The notes under the pieces are model-generated. The model had not been told where the DNA came from and made no database searches. It worked only from the letters and a program-made list of their open reading frames with translations. Positions 11,129 through 21,009 of a stretch of DNA of 64,000 nucleotides are shown piece after piece; the first letter of the stretch is position 1, and each line of letters begins with the position of its first letter. This DNA is from Congeria kusceri (taxonomy: Eukaryota; Mollusca; Bivalvia; Myida; Dreissenidae): assembly GCA_027627225.1 (NCBI GenBank), contig CM051030.1, forward strand, positions 21,978,605-22,042,604, read 5' to 3'. Position numbers and translations under genes: made by a program.

Positions 11129-11159
11129 GTCATCCACAACAAAACACGCCTGCTTACAG
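11129..11159 (+). CDS. Ig receptor copy 1: probable 31-nt cytoplasmic exon
   Basis: A candidate micro-exon with a TTTTCAAG acceptor and an ACAG|GTATGT donor. Entered in phase 1 it reads HPQQNTPAY and leaves in phase 2, exactly the phase that the last exon needs. Joined to the membrane exon (phase 1) it gives a continuous reading frame. I do not recognise its counterpart in copy 2, so support comes only from splice signals and phase. Confidence 0.5.
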
Positions 11160-11359
11160 GTATGTATGTTATGTCGCAATGATTACATGCACATAGTATT
11201 TATTATGTGCAATACATAATTTATTAATAACAAATGTGCAATTATAAATTATAAAATATATTTAATCAATGTAAATGTAAAGTATAAATGTAAAACGAAA
11301 TTTTCAATTAAACATGGTAATTCTTGTCCATGAATATTGCGTCTGTCAATTTGTTTCAG

Positions 11360-11447
11360 TTCTCCTGGCACTACCACGTACGAATCACTGAACAGAAGTA
11401 CACAGTCTGTAGAAGAGTATGAAATGATAAAGTCAAGTCGTCACTGA
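11360..11447 (+). CDS. Ig receptor copy 1: last coding exon with ITAM-like tyrosine pair
   Basis: Terminal coding exon with a TTTCAG acceptor, entered in phase 2, ending at TGA 11445-11447. It encodes the C-terminal cytoplasmic tail with TYESLN and EYEMIK, two Y-x-x-L/I motifs separated by nine residues. This fits the relaxed ITAM pattern (Y-x-x-L/I, 6-12 residues, Y-x-x-L/I). The copy 2 exon (28352-28445) keeps both tyrosines at the same spacing (YESV, YEIV) and also ends in a stop. Retention of the pair in two diverged copies suggests that it was under selection. Phosphorylation and SH2 binding are inferred, not shown. Confidence 0.78.
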
Positions 11448-11489
11448 GTGCGTAGTGTGTTGGTAACGTGGTGCTTCGTCGCTCTACCG
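11448..11489 (+). other. Start of the 3' untranslated region of copy 1
   Basis: A short stretch after the stop with GTGTGTTGGTAAC, comparable to GTGTTGTTGGTATTACC after the stop of copy 2. The retrotransposon sequence begins shortly after. Confidence 0.5.
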
Positions 11490-11520
11490 CGGACCATGCT
11501 AGGACACAAGTAAAAGCGTA

Positions 11521-12366
11521 TTAAAGTGTATCTCATGGAATGTAGAAGGACTTACTGATGAGAAAAAAACTCTCAAACAATTTTATAATATTCTTGATGC
11601 ATATGACATTATATGTCTAAGCGAAACGTGGATTAATATTAACTCGGCAATTGATGTTAAGGGATACTCAAACCCCATTCATTCTTATCGAAAATATCAA
11701 AATCGCCGCGCAAAACGATAAAGTGGCGGTCTCATTGTTTATCTTAAAGATAGTATCAGAAACGGTGTAACCCTAGCTTAAAACTCAGTAGATTGTATTA
11801 TTTGGATTAAACTTGATAAGAATAGTTTCAATATGAAGGATAATGTATATGTTTGTTTTACATATATGGCTCCGGAATCAACCCCGGTACATAACATGTA
11901 TAATGTTTATATTATCACTCAACTGGAGCAAGATATTTTATTGTTTGAGGACCGTGAGAAAATATTTGTGTCTGGCGACATAAATTGTAGAACTGGTATT
12001 AAGCCAGATTATATCCAGTTTGATAGCAATATAGGTGAAGATGACGTAATTGTTATTGATACTCCCACGCCTCGGAAATCACGAGATCCCACCTCCAATC
12101 ATTTCGGTGAGTGTCTACTCGATATATGCAAAGCGACAAATCAGCTGATAGTTAACGGTCGATGGCCATGCGACGGGGGTAACTTAACTTGCATGACTCA
12201 TAACGGTACTAGTGTGGTAGATTATTTGTTGACACATCGTTATTATTTTGATCTGCTTGTCAATTTCACTGTTGGAGATTTTACTACTTTTTCAAATCAC
12301 GCGCCACTCTCCTTTTCGTTTAAAATAAATACTTTGTGCCGGAACTCCACTAGAAATTTTAAATAA
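11521..12366 (+). pseudogene. LINE endonuclease (APE) domain, decayed
   Basis: Reads CISWNVEGLTDEKK, then DIICLSETW, GGLIVYLKD, VSGDINCRTG and finally FSNHAPLSF. These are the Asn, Glu, Asp/Asn and Ser-Asp-His stations of apurinic-type endonucleases of non-LTR elements, but the last is SNH rather than SDH. Two in-frame stops occur before 11833. The remaining 177-codon segment (11833-12366) is open and is the longest frame in this part of the window. It nicks target DNA in active elements; this copy cannot be functional. Confidence 0.85.
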
Positions 12367-12883
12367 CGGTATTATAAATTCGATTCAAAACACAAAGACT
12401 CGTTTGTGTGGGACATAACAAATAATTTAGATACTCTAATAAATGATTTTAATATTGAACTCAACGGGAATGGAGATGTAAATAGTCTCACGTCGATATT
12501 TACGAACTTTGTATGTATTTACGGAAATAAATGTTTTTAAACAAGCTCTGTAAAAAGAAATGTTCATTTTCCTGAGGAGAACAACTCAAAATATTGGTTT
12601 GATGACGAATGTAAACGTAAATATACCGTATATAAACAAGCCGTTAGACAATTTAACAACACTCTATCGGACGCAGACAGAGTGATATTATATAATGCGA
12701 AAAAAGACTATAAATATCAATGTCGAAGTCGAAATATTTCTTTAATCATTCGCGCTGTCGCGTGATGAATGATCTTAGGCGAAAGTCACCCAAAGAATTT
12801 CGGAAAATATTTTTACCGCAAAAAATACACTGCTGGAGATGATATTTCAAATGAAGGATTAACACAATTATTTTAGTAACCTC

Positions 12884-13427
12884 ATGTCTGGTAGTGACAC
12901 GCAAATTAACGATGAATATTTGGACTTTATCACTCAATTTGATGATAGTCAAGAATTTAGAGCGACGTTCGAGTCACTAGATATCCCAATTTCAGTTGAT
13001 GAAATTTTAAAAGCAGTTAAAAGGCTAGGTGTAAATAAATCCCCTGCCATTGACAATATTTGTTTTCAATCATATATTAAACTCAATTTCATTTCCACGT
13101 GCATGGGCCTCAGGTATGATAAATCCGACCCAAATAAGTATAGGGGAACTACGCTAACAAGCTGTTTCTCTAAATTGTTTACCATTGTATAGAATGAGAG
13201 ACTAAACTCATTGGCAGTTCAGTTCTGATGGATGCTCAATTTGGATTCAAAAACAAACATAGCACTCTCGACCCAGTATTTATTTTACATTCGTTGATAC
13301 AAAGACAAAGAACGCATAAGAAAAAATTATATTGTTGTTTTGTGGATTATAGAAAGGTCTATGACGGCATAAATAGGAAGCGGCTGTGGTTCAAGCTTAT
13401 TAAATTAGACAATTCTGGAACAAATTA
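12884..13427 (+). pseudogene. LINE reverse transcriptase, N-terminal half only
   Basis: The segment includes SVDEILKAVKRLGVNKSPA, an early reverse transcriptase motif (I-x-x-L-K-x-x-K-S-P-G-x-D in related elements), then DPNKYRGTTLTSCFSKLF, QFGFKNKHSTLDPVF and KLYCCFVDYRKVYD, which holds the first catalytic aspartate region. The catalytic YADD block and the thumb are absent. The frame is broken at least twice (near 13190 and 13428). Confidence 0.85.
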
Positions 13428-13439
13428 GGCCTCACAGGT

Positions 13440-13884
13440 ACGTCATATATTACAGACATCCGGTCTAAATGATATATGGCTCTATCCCGGTTCTCTTAAG
13501 ATAGAAGTATTAATTCCCATATTAAGAACTCGACTCCGAGATATCTATATTAGCAATTGGCGGTCAGATCTAGACCAATCAACGTCTCTAGATGTATACA
13601 GAGAAATAAAACAATCAGCAAATATAAGTCTGTTGGAAAATTCAAAATACAGAAATGTCTTATCCAAAGTACATTTGTCATCTCACAAATTAAACACTGA
13701 AATCGGTCGGCACGATAATGTACCAAGAAATGAACGGAAATGTTCGCTTTGCGACCAGAACGATATTGCAGATGAAATCCATTTTACTCTCAAGTGCCCT
13801 ATATACACCCACATTTCACAACACTATATCCAAACACATTTTCATACACGCACACATTTGGTAAAATATATTGTTTTAATGTAA
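13440..13884 (+). pseudogene. LINE C-terminal zinc-knuckle-like segment
   Basis: Contains LNDIWLYPG upstream and then KCSLCDQNDIADEIHFTLKC. The C-x2-C...H-x6-C spacing is the usual C-terminal signature of this type of LINE ORF2. It follows the reverse transcriptase fragment with only a few codons between, showing that the middle of ORF2 was deleted. Confidence 0.8.
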
Positions 13885-14470
13885 TGTGAAAATAAAACGA
13901 TCATAAAAAGGCTGGCAACATATTGTCATAAAACATTTCAACTAAGAGAAACATTAATTTAATGTATCAAATAATATATACATATTTTGTTTTGCTCATT
14001 CTAATTTTGACTGTTTACACATGATATGTCTGTCCAACATTTACGGAAACAACAATGTTTACTTACGTTTCCTTAATATAGCCGTATGGTGTCTGTTTGC
14101 TTATTCAATATTAAAATAGTAACACATTTCTTGTATTGTTCCCTATAGGCTAGATATATATTGCTCGGTACTTATCGAATGACTTACGACTTTAAATTTT
14201 ACTACTTTAATGAAGTTATTCTACATTCCTGTCAAGCTTCCAGTACTGATGTAAATTACAATTAATGGTAACAACTTGTATCTTGTTTACCTTAAAACAC
14301 TCTCACTTTTATGACTTTTGAAATTGGATAAATATGTTTAATTGATAATATTTAAATGTATTATTTACATGTCACCTGCCATGTATGTTTTCATTGTCTG
14401 TTTGTATAACGATAAGCTTGTAATGCTTAAGTTAAATAAATATTATGTTATGTTCTGTTCTGTTGATAAA

Positions 14471-14565
14471 TCTGCTGCCAATAAGTATGTAAGGAACAGT
14501 AGACAATTATATGTGAAAATGAATATAAAACGCTAATTTGTTCAGTATCGTTCAAGTGTATGTGA
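14471..14565 (+). other. Resumed 3' untranslated region of Ig receptor copy 1
   Basis: GTATGTAAGGAACAG, then TTGTTCAGTATCGTTCAAG and TGTATGTGAC align with 28583-28652 downstream of the stop of copy 2 (GATTATGGAAGGAACTG, TTGTTCAGCGTCGATCAGG, TGTATGTAC). This shows that the LINE split a region that was shared between the two copies. Confidence 0.65.
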
Positions 14566-15860
14566 CATTTATAGTAGAGCATACGCGCTTACAAAGCGTT
14601 TATACTAAATACGTCAGCACATCGTGCAAATTAGTATTATTGGTAAAAGTATGTGGACCTAATACATCGACCGCAATGAATGATATATATTTTTAAGTAT
14701 TTCTCAAACAGTTAATATGTTGCTCATCTACGAACAAATTTATATTGGATAACATGTATTCGTTTACAATCTACAAGTGTCGAAGCTAAAGAACCGCATA
14801 TATCAACGAAGAACATTGTGTTCAGCGTGTTTTAGACTACACATTGTAAAATTGGCAAATGCATTATGCTTATACTAAGTATTGATACTGATATGGACAT
14901 CGTATAAGCATGAACATGTATATAATTAACATAAACATAGTATTCAGCATATGCCCCAATACTCACTATCTTACAGCAGACATTGTAATAGTAAATAATT
15001 CTTACATCATTCTGTACATGTGTCTTTAACCAGCGGGTGATGCCGACACTAAATACGATATTTAATGCAGCAAACCGCCGCATCACTTACTCAATGCACA
15101 CTGCAACTATATATACATATGCTAGTCACGCAACATGTTATTTTAAATGATTCAATAGGGTGTCCGCATATCTATATCCCAAATACACTATATAGGGAAC
15201 AATTTGTCCCGTCCCTTCGCGTCCCGTCCTAAATTGTTTTACACATTTGTTGAAACTATTAGTTTCAAACTTGTAATACATATTTAGCAGATTTAAATCT
15301 TTTTGACCCGGACCATTACCCTGTCATGCATTTCCTGAATCATGATCCTTTGTGACTAATAATCTTTGCTAAGTTTCTTGTTTAGGTCAACTGTTGTAAA
15401 ATATATTTGATCTACACTTGTTATGCATATTCAGCATGATGCGGTGAGTAAATGCACTTCCGTTTTTAAAAAATTTGCACCAATGAGACGTAACATAATC
15501 CAAATACTCCGCACAGTTGATCGACAATTTTGTAATTACCATCAATTGTGTGTTAACAATCAACCTTTCCGTAGTCCGTACAGGTCCGTTAACTTCAGAA
15601 TCCGCACTATTCCGTTGAAACACAATCCCAACACCTCCGTTCTTCTGCACCATTACGCAAAAGTCAGCAAAAAGATTCTAGGTGTTAAACATGTATTCTA
15701 ACACGTCATGCGGCTTTTTTTCCCTAGACAAAGAAGAAAATAACGTACGGCTAAATCGGCAATACTTATTACATTTACATAAATTATTAAACGTAAACAT
15801 TATTGACAATTTTATTTTATTCGTGTTTGTTAGAATGTTTCTTTCACTGTACATATCATA
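14566..15860. other. No gene recognised
   Basis: AT-rich sequence with chance frames on both strands, such as a 92-codon plus-strand frame at 15423-15701 without family features. No repeat structure of note. Confidence 0.5.
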
Positions 15861-15868
15861 AATGAACA

Positions 15869-15978
15869 TGACGTCATATTGTTTTTATTTAGAATTTATC
15901 AACGAATCTGACGTCATTCGCTCGATATTTATGAAGGAAGTTGACGTCATATTGTTTTGTTATGATTTATTGACGTCA
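15869..15978. promoter_or_regulatory. Cluster of four perfect CRE palindromes
   Basis: TGACGTCA occurs at 15869-15876, 15909-15916, 15942-15949 and 15971-15978, with 29-40 bp spacing. The sequence between shows weak repetition (CATATTGTTTTTATTTAG, CATATTGTTTTGTTATGA), so the cluster may have arisen by local duplication. TGACGTCA is the CREB/ATF site. A role as an enhancer is inferred; no start site is evident nearby. Confidence 0.6.
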
Positions 15979-17449
15979 CTGAAACAACTCAAGCCAAGTC
16001 AATATTTGTTTATTGTCGGCACATATGAATAACATATAAACACATAAGCTATGTATAACTTTTTACCGACCTAATGAAACGCGTGTGTTTATTTCATTTC
16101 AACTCGCAAAATCATTAAACTGAACCAAAAATCAAACGTTTTTGAAATCCTTAAATCTCCCCTAATCCTTTCCAAATCCGGAAGTATTTCAATCGCGGTG
16201 GCAGGCGTTACTGAAGAGTACCCAGGGGGAAGTAACTACTGCGACGAGTTGCAATATACATAAGTAGTTGTCTACCCTTGGAACAAATTTCAAATGGAGG
16301 AAAACATTTTAGGAAGACCTTTGTTTACAATAAGGATTGTTATGGAAAACTATTGAAAATGGTAATATATATTACGACGGTTAAACGTATACATATTTAG
16401 CATATGTTCGGTGTGCAAAATCATCTTTGACAATACAACAATAGCAAAGAAACGATTGTATAAAAAACAACATATATTTTGGCGAACCAGGAAGTAAATG
16501 TAAAGATACATTTAATTGATTTACGAATATTATAATTAAGATCAATGCCACAGTTTTCATTACACGTTTACAACAAGAACTACTATATTAATTGGGTAAA
16601 TACATGATACAAAGTACACAAAGACAATATATAAATATAAATGTATTAAAATTATGTACGACACACAAACCCATACTGTAAGCGATTTTCTATGAATATG
16701 AGCATACATAGTAATTATAGTAATTATATTTCCATATGTGTACGTAACAAATTTATGTATTTCAGTCGAACATTCTTCATTGACTATCCACTTGCTTTAT
16801 TAAAACTATCGTTTAGAAATATAGTTTATCCACAAAGTCCCCAACGGTCGGTGGTAAGTTAATTTATGTAAACATGTCTTTTTTAAAAACGTTTGCCTAC
16901 TCCGGTGATATTTTTCCAGAACTGAAAGTGAAACAAAACTGAACGCATACAGCACGAAAGCATTGTACTTCATAACAACAAATATAACAATTAAGTATTT
17001 ATTTTTAATTCAATGCTGTTATAAAAAGACGTATTGATATAACATTGATCCTCTTATTTAGGTCCTGTTGAAAAAATGTTTCATGACTAATGTAATTTCT
17101 ATTCACCCCAGTCGAAATGTACTACGTATAATTAGTTCTATAATATGATACTTACTACATGTTGCATAGGTTAGTCGTCTAAAGCCTGTCTTGCATAGAC
17201 AAATGCCACTTGTGCATTCGATACTTAGGCCGGAGTCACACAGTCGACAGTTGTAGTCGCTGTTCTCTCCGTAAGTTACTTAAATATAAAACATTTAGTT
17301 ACTGTCTCTATAATGCTTTGTGCACAGTCGTTTATCTCTCCGCCTGTCCTATCAATAGATATTTGATTTGTTTGTGTTTTAACATACATGCATTTAAGTT
17401 TGTGCGCATTTTGAAACATTAAGTATGTTGCTCCTTCTTAGTACTAACA
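15979..17449. other. No gene recognised; possible promoter-like patch
   Basis: Contains an ETS-like CCGGAAGT near 16190 and a short frame starting ATGGAGGAAAAC (16293), which I cannot assign. A possible small exon ends CTCTCC|GTAAGT at about 17269. None of this is strong. Confidence 0.35.
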
Positions 17450-17975
17450 GGGGGATGAACGTATTTGGCACCGCGTAATTTTTAAGTGGGACATTTGCAT
17501 CGAGTAATCAATATGGCCGTCTTAATGCACATATGAATGGATATTCAAAGATTTGCTACACTGGTAAGTGGGTTTTAATATTTTTTTGAAAAATTAAACG
17601 TGCCTATCGATTGGTCTTGTGATTAAATTACACGCGTTTTTTTTTTATCTTAGTAGTTGCTAGAATAAAACAGTTATTGAAGTAATTATGTACTACGCTG
17701 TTTGATTACATAATGGAAATCGGTTAATTTTCAGTTTGTGAGTTGTTTAAGAGACGCTATAGGAGGTCTTTGTATATATCTTTGCTGTTATTTTGTGTGG
17801 AATATAACCATATTTAGACTGTATATGCATTTGCACGACATATAGTTTATTCGACCGAAAAAAACTGGTTCATGCACACTTTGGCACCCAGTAATATGTC
17901 TATGCCCATTTGTGCACATATCAATTTGCTTAAATGTCAATAAACTGCCATGTTCATTATTTCTTTTTATAGTTT
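17450..17975 (+). repeat. Left arm of a large imperfect inverted repeat
   Basis: GAACGTATTTGGCACCGCG, TAATTTTTAAGTGGGACATT and GTAATCAATATGGCCGTCT match the reverse complement of 20512-20575 almost exactly. Weaker similarity continues inward through GAGTTGTTTAAGAGACGCTA, AAACTGGTTCATG and ATGCCCATTTGTGCACA. The arms face each other across about 2 kb. The outermost 65 bp are much better conserved than the rest. Confidence 0.85.
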
Positions 17976-18120
17976 TTCAAGTTAGGACAGGTTATATTCG
18001 GTGTAAACATATAATTATACCGTTTTCAACGTTACTAAAACATTGTAACTTAATATGTTCTCAACACCAGTAGCACATATGTTTACGGATTCTGTTAACA
18101 AAAAAACATATCCATTTCAG

Positions 18121-18261
18121 GAATTACATTCAGCACATTCCAATGCGCCAGACGGATTGACAGACAAACTAAAAACAACTACACCTGCATCGACCATGCT
18201 TGAAGAAGCTCAGAAGAAGATATTGTGTATTAATGGAGAAAATACAGCAGACGTTGGCTAG
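18121..18261 (+). CDS. Probable terminal coding exon of an unidentified plus-strand gene
   Basis: A TTTCAG acceptor at 18115-18120 precedes an open segment beginning ELHSAHSNAPDG and ending INGENTADVG before TAG. An AATAAA signal and a T/G-rich stretch follow within 60 bp. It is hydrophilic with many Thr and Lys and no membrane span, as expected for a cytoplasmic tail, but the parent gene is not identified. Its place just inside the inverted-repeat arm suggests a link with the Ig genes. It lacks tyrosine motifs. Confidence 0.45.
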   Translation, partial: ELHSAHSNAPDGLTDKLKTTTPASTMLEEAQKKILCINGENTADVG

Positions 18262-18309
18262 TTCATACAATGGGAATTGAATGAAATGCATTTTTTACTT
18301 ATTGTAAAA

Positions 18310-18315
18310 AATAAA
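18310..18315 (+). promoter_or_regulatory. Polyadenylation signal AATAAA
   Basis: AATAAA lies about 50 bp after the stop of the preceding exon and is followed by TTGTTTTGTTTTGTTTT, a plausible downstream U/GU-rich element. AATAAA is common in AT-rich DNA, so the support comes from context. Confidence 0.5.
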
Positions 18316-18329
18316 AGCGCATATTTGAA

Positions 18330-20055
18330 TTGTTTTGTTTTGTTTTATTCATATTTACTGTACACAATAGGGAATTACACAATATAGCAGCACAGAAAAT
18401 TGTATATGTACATTTTGTTATATTAAGTATGCATTTAACATGTGATTTTTAATAAATTCAAATATATGTGTGCATGTAAAGCACGTTTTCAAATCACTAT
18501 CTACATCTTTGTTTCATTTTACATCGATATAATCACATTTAAAAAACAAAACAGAATTTTATAACCCCTAGGATTACAATAATACAACATGCGAACTGCT
18601 AATGAACGGTGAACAGATCTGAAAAGGAGCAATTGCATACATGTATATGCAACGACTAGGTTTATTATTATATTATAGTACAATTTTCCGTTTATACGTA
18701 AAAAGCTACAAAAAATAAATATGCAATATATTAATCAAATAAAACACATACTAGTATGAATGCCATTCAATTATTTTCCATACACAAATAATGTTCTGTG
18801 TATGTATATTTAACTTTTGACATTAAATATGAATAACATATACTCATAAATGTTTTTGTTGATAACAAGACGGTGTAAAGACAGACTTCTAAATATGTTT
18901 ATCACACCGAATCACGTTTCTAATACGATGGTTTATGTGTCACATTCTTAATACACTATGTATACACCGAACATGTTTCTAGTGCTCATTATGTCCCCCA
19001 TTCAGTTGGGTTCTGACCTCTTTGAAATATCTGTGCATATAGACTCGGGCGCAGCAAATTTCTCCCGTCGCATAACCGACTTTCTTTATGTTGCCGGTGA
19101 CATTTAGTAAACTGTAAACATAATTAATTAAATTTGCAGAAATCGATTGAACATAAATGCACATACATACGTTTAATTAAAATTCAATCAAAATCATTGT
19201 GTTCCAACGTTAAACAATCCAATTAAGTACCATCGGCACTGCCAGTGGTGTATACATTTGCAACGAATAGAGTAACAATTAAATATATTATGGATTCAAG
19301 CAAAATAGCCATGTATACTTTTTAAATATAAATGCTACGCGGCAAAGGCCAACTATCCACGTATTGGGCTGGATGAGGGGCATATGTAGATAAAACAACA
19401 ACCACAAAGGAATCGTGCGTTCTCCAAATTCAGTGACAGACATTTCATTGTGTACATTCATGAATAATTATTATGTGGATATCTGTAAACTATCAATTTT
19501 GCAAACTTAATAAATCTTTGCTATGTGCGACATATTTTAGATTTAACAATAATAAACAATTTAAATAGTCCATTTATTAAAATACATGGTCTGAAAAAAA
19601 GACCACTGACCATTGTCGTCAAAAACTACCGTGCTGATATCCATAATAGTTTAACCCTGTTGTTAAGACAATATGTGCATCGAGGTGTCCAAAGAACTGT
19701 GGAGGTGTTCTGAGCTACATTAGAAAGTTCAAGTAACCACGAAATCAAAGAAATATGCAAACATCTACCTTTTTCATCCAAGATGGCGTTTTTTGTTTGC
19801 AATTGTTATAGTTAACAGCAGAGCGAATACCCGTCCTGGTAATGTGAGTAAAATATTTTTGGCATCGTGGCATGTCTCGCTGAAAATAAATAATAAATAA
19901 TGCTTCAACTTATCAGATAAATAACTTTATCCATGAACAAAATATTTCTTTGAAAATTTATACACAAAAAAAACATATTTGTCACGCAACAAATTATATG
20001 AAACAGTATTTGTAGCATTGGAATTCATATACAAATGAAAATATAACAATATTAT
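18330..20055. other. Spacer between the inverted-repeat arms
   Basis: AT-rich. On the minus strand two possible small exons can be seen: one after TTTATTTTCAG near 19885 and one after AAATTTGCAG near 19127, followed by open sequence to 18979. Neither has a recognised domain. If the minus-strand Ig gene (20639-20995) continues, its tail exons should be here. Confidence 0.35.
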
Positions 20056-20059
20056 TTTT

Positions 20060-20582
20060 GAAAAATAATCAAACTACGAGACTATCTTTACGTTTATTCC
20101 TATTACTCTGTGCACAAACGGGCATACACCTATTGCTAGATTCGAAAATTTTCATCAACCAGTTTGTTTTCGACCGTATTAGCCTCAGGTGTTGTGTAAA
20201 TACAAAACAAAGTCAAAAAAAAGGTTATTTTCCATATGAAAACATCGAAACTATATACAACTACCTCCAATAGCGTCTCTTAAACAACTCAGAAACTAAA
20301 ACTAAACCGCTTTCAGAAATGTAAACAAACATCTTGGTCAGATCGTGGTTCATAATGACTTCAATTTATTTATGCTAGCAGCTACGAAGATGAAATAAAA
20401 AACGAGTGTTGTTTAATCACAGGACAACACGATAAGCACGTTTAAATTTTCGAAAATAATATGAAAACCAGCTGAACGAATCTTCGAATGCCCACTAAAA
20501 TGTGCATTTAGACGGCCATATTGATTACTCAATGCAAATGTCTCACTTAAAAATTACGCGGTGCCAAATACGTTCAACCCCC
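20060..20582 (-). repeat. Right arm of the large imperfect inverted repeat
   Basis: Reverse-complement partner of 17450-17975. Best matched at its outer edge (20512-20575, about 60 of 65 positions), with decayed but recognisable blocks inward (TGGAGGTAGTTGTATATA region, the CGGTCGAAAACAAACTGG region and CCCGTTTGTGCACA). Confidence 0.85.
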
Positions 20583-20638
20583 TGACTAAGGCTCAAAGAT
20601 TATGTTGTTAAACTGCTGATCATCGAAATTATTTAAAC

Positions 20639-20995
20639 ATGTGTGGTTTATGTTTACAGTGACATTGATAGGCTCATACAAATACATGCAAGACCATGCA
20701 CCTCGAACAGCAAGGTCACGTGTGTCAAAGCTTAGATGGTCCCTGGAATTAGTGCATGAAAATGCCGCAGACATTAAATCGTTAACAAATTCGATAGTTA
20801 AATAAAATTCACGAATGGTAGCATTTGAAGTCACAATATAGTCAGAAGTACCTGGTGCGCACACATCAGCGGACCAAAAGCATTCGGTAATAAATTCGTC
20901 ATGTTTAGCCCATATAACACCGAGACCCGCATCATTACGACATGTCATCGTGAAAGGCGATCCAAATTCGGAAATAACATCTCAAACAACATTCC
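20639..20995 (-). pseudogene. Minus-strand V-like Ig domain exon, one stop
   Basis: A 357-nt segment between a long pyrimidine tract with ACAG acceptor and a T|GTTTAA donor. It is phase 1-1 like all Ig exons of this cluster. It reads GSPFTMTCRNDAGLGVIWAK, with B-strand cysteine and tryptophan, several extra cysteines, and an F/G region GAWSCMYLYEPINVTVNIN. A TGA interrupts the frame in the first few codons; everything after it is open (120 codons). It resembles the N-terminal Ig exon of copy 2 (GSAAFFKC, VLGIRWGK). It may be an exon of a third, minus-strand receptor gene. The stop argues for decay unless a different acceptor is used. Confidence 0.65.
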
Positions 20996-21009
20996 CTGTA
21001 AAAAAAAAA

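Larger units (their letters stand above)
11490..14470 (+). mobile_element. Non-LTR retrotransposon, APE-type, degraded and internally deleted
   Basis: A roughly 3-kb LINE in sense orientation inside the 3' untranslated region of Ig receptor copy 1. It has an endonuclease region, a connecting region (SKYWFDDECKRKYTVYKQAV near 12600), the N-terminal part of reverse transcriptase and a C-terminal cysteine/histidine segment. The part of the polymerase that should carry the YADD motif is missing between about 13430 and 13440. It has many stops. A stretch ending in TTATGTTCTGTTCTGTT (near 14445-14463) looks like its 3' end. Exact borders and target duplication were not resolved. The clade cannot be settled by eye; the frame is of the Jockey/CR1/RTE kind. 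Confidence 0.8.

Noticed and set aside
15423..15701. 92-codon plus-strand frame and overlapping 88-codon minus-strand frame
   Set aside because: No recognisable domain, and both strands open over the same stretch suggests chance.
17197..17269. Small Cys-rich exon ending CTCTCC|GTAAGT
   Set aside because: A C-x2-C pair occurs twice, but there is no homologous exon or neighbour to join it to.
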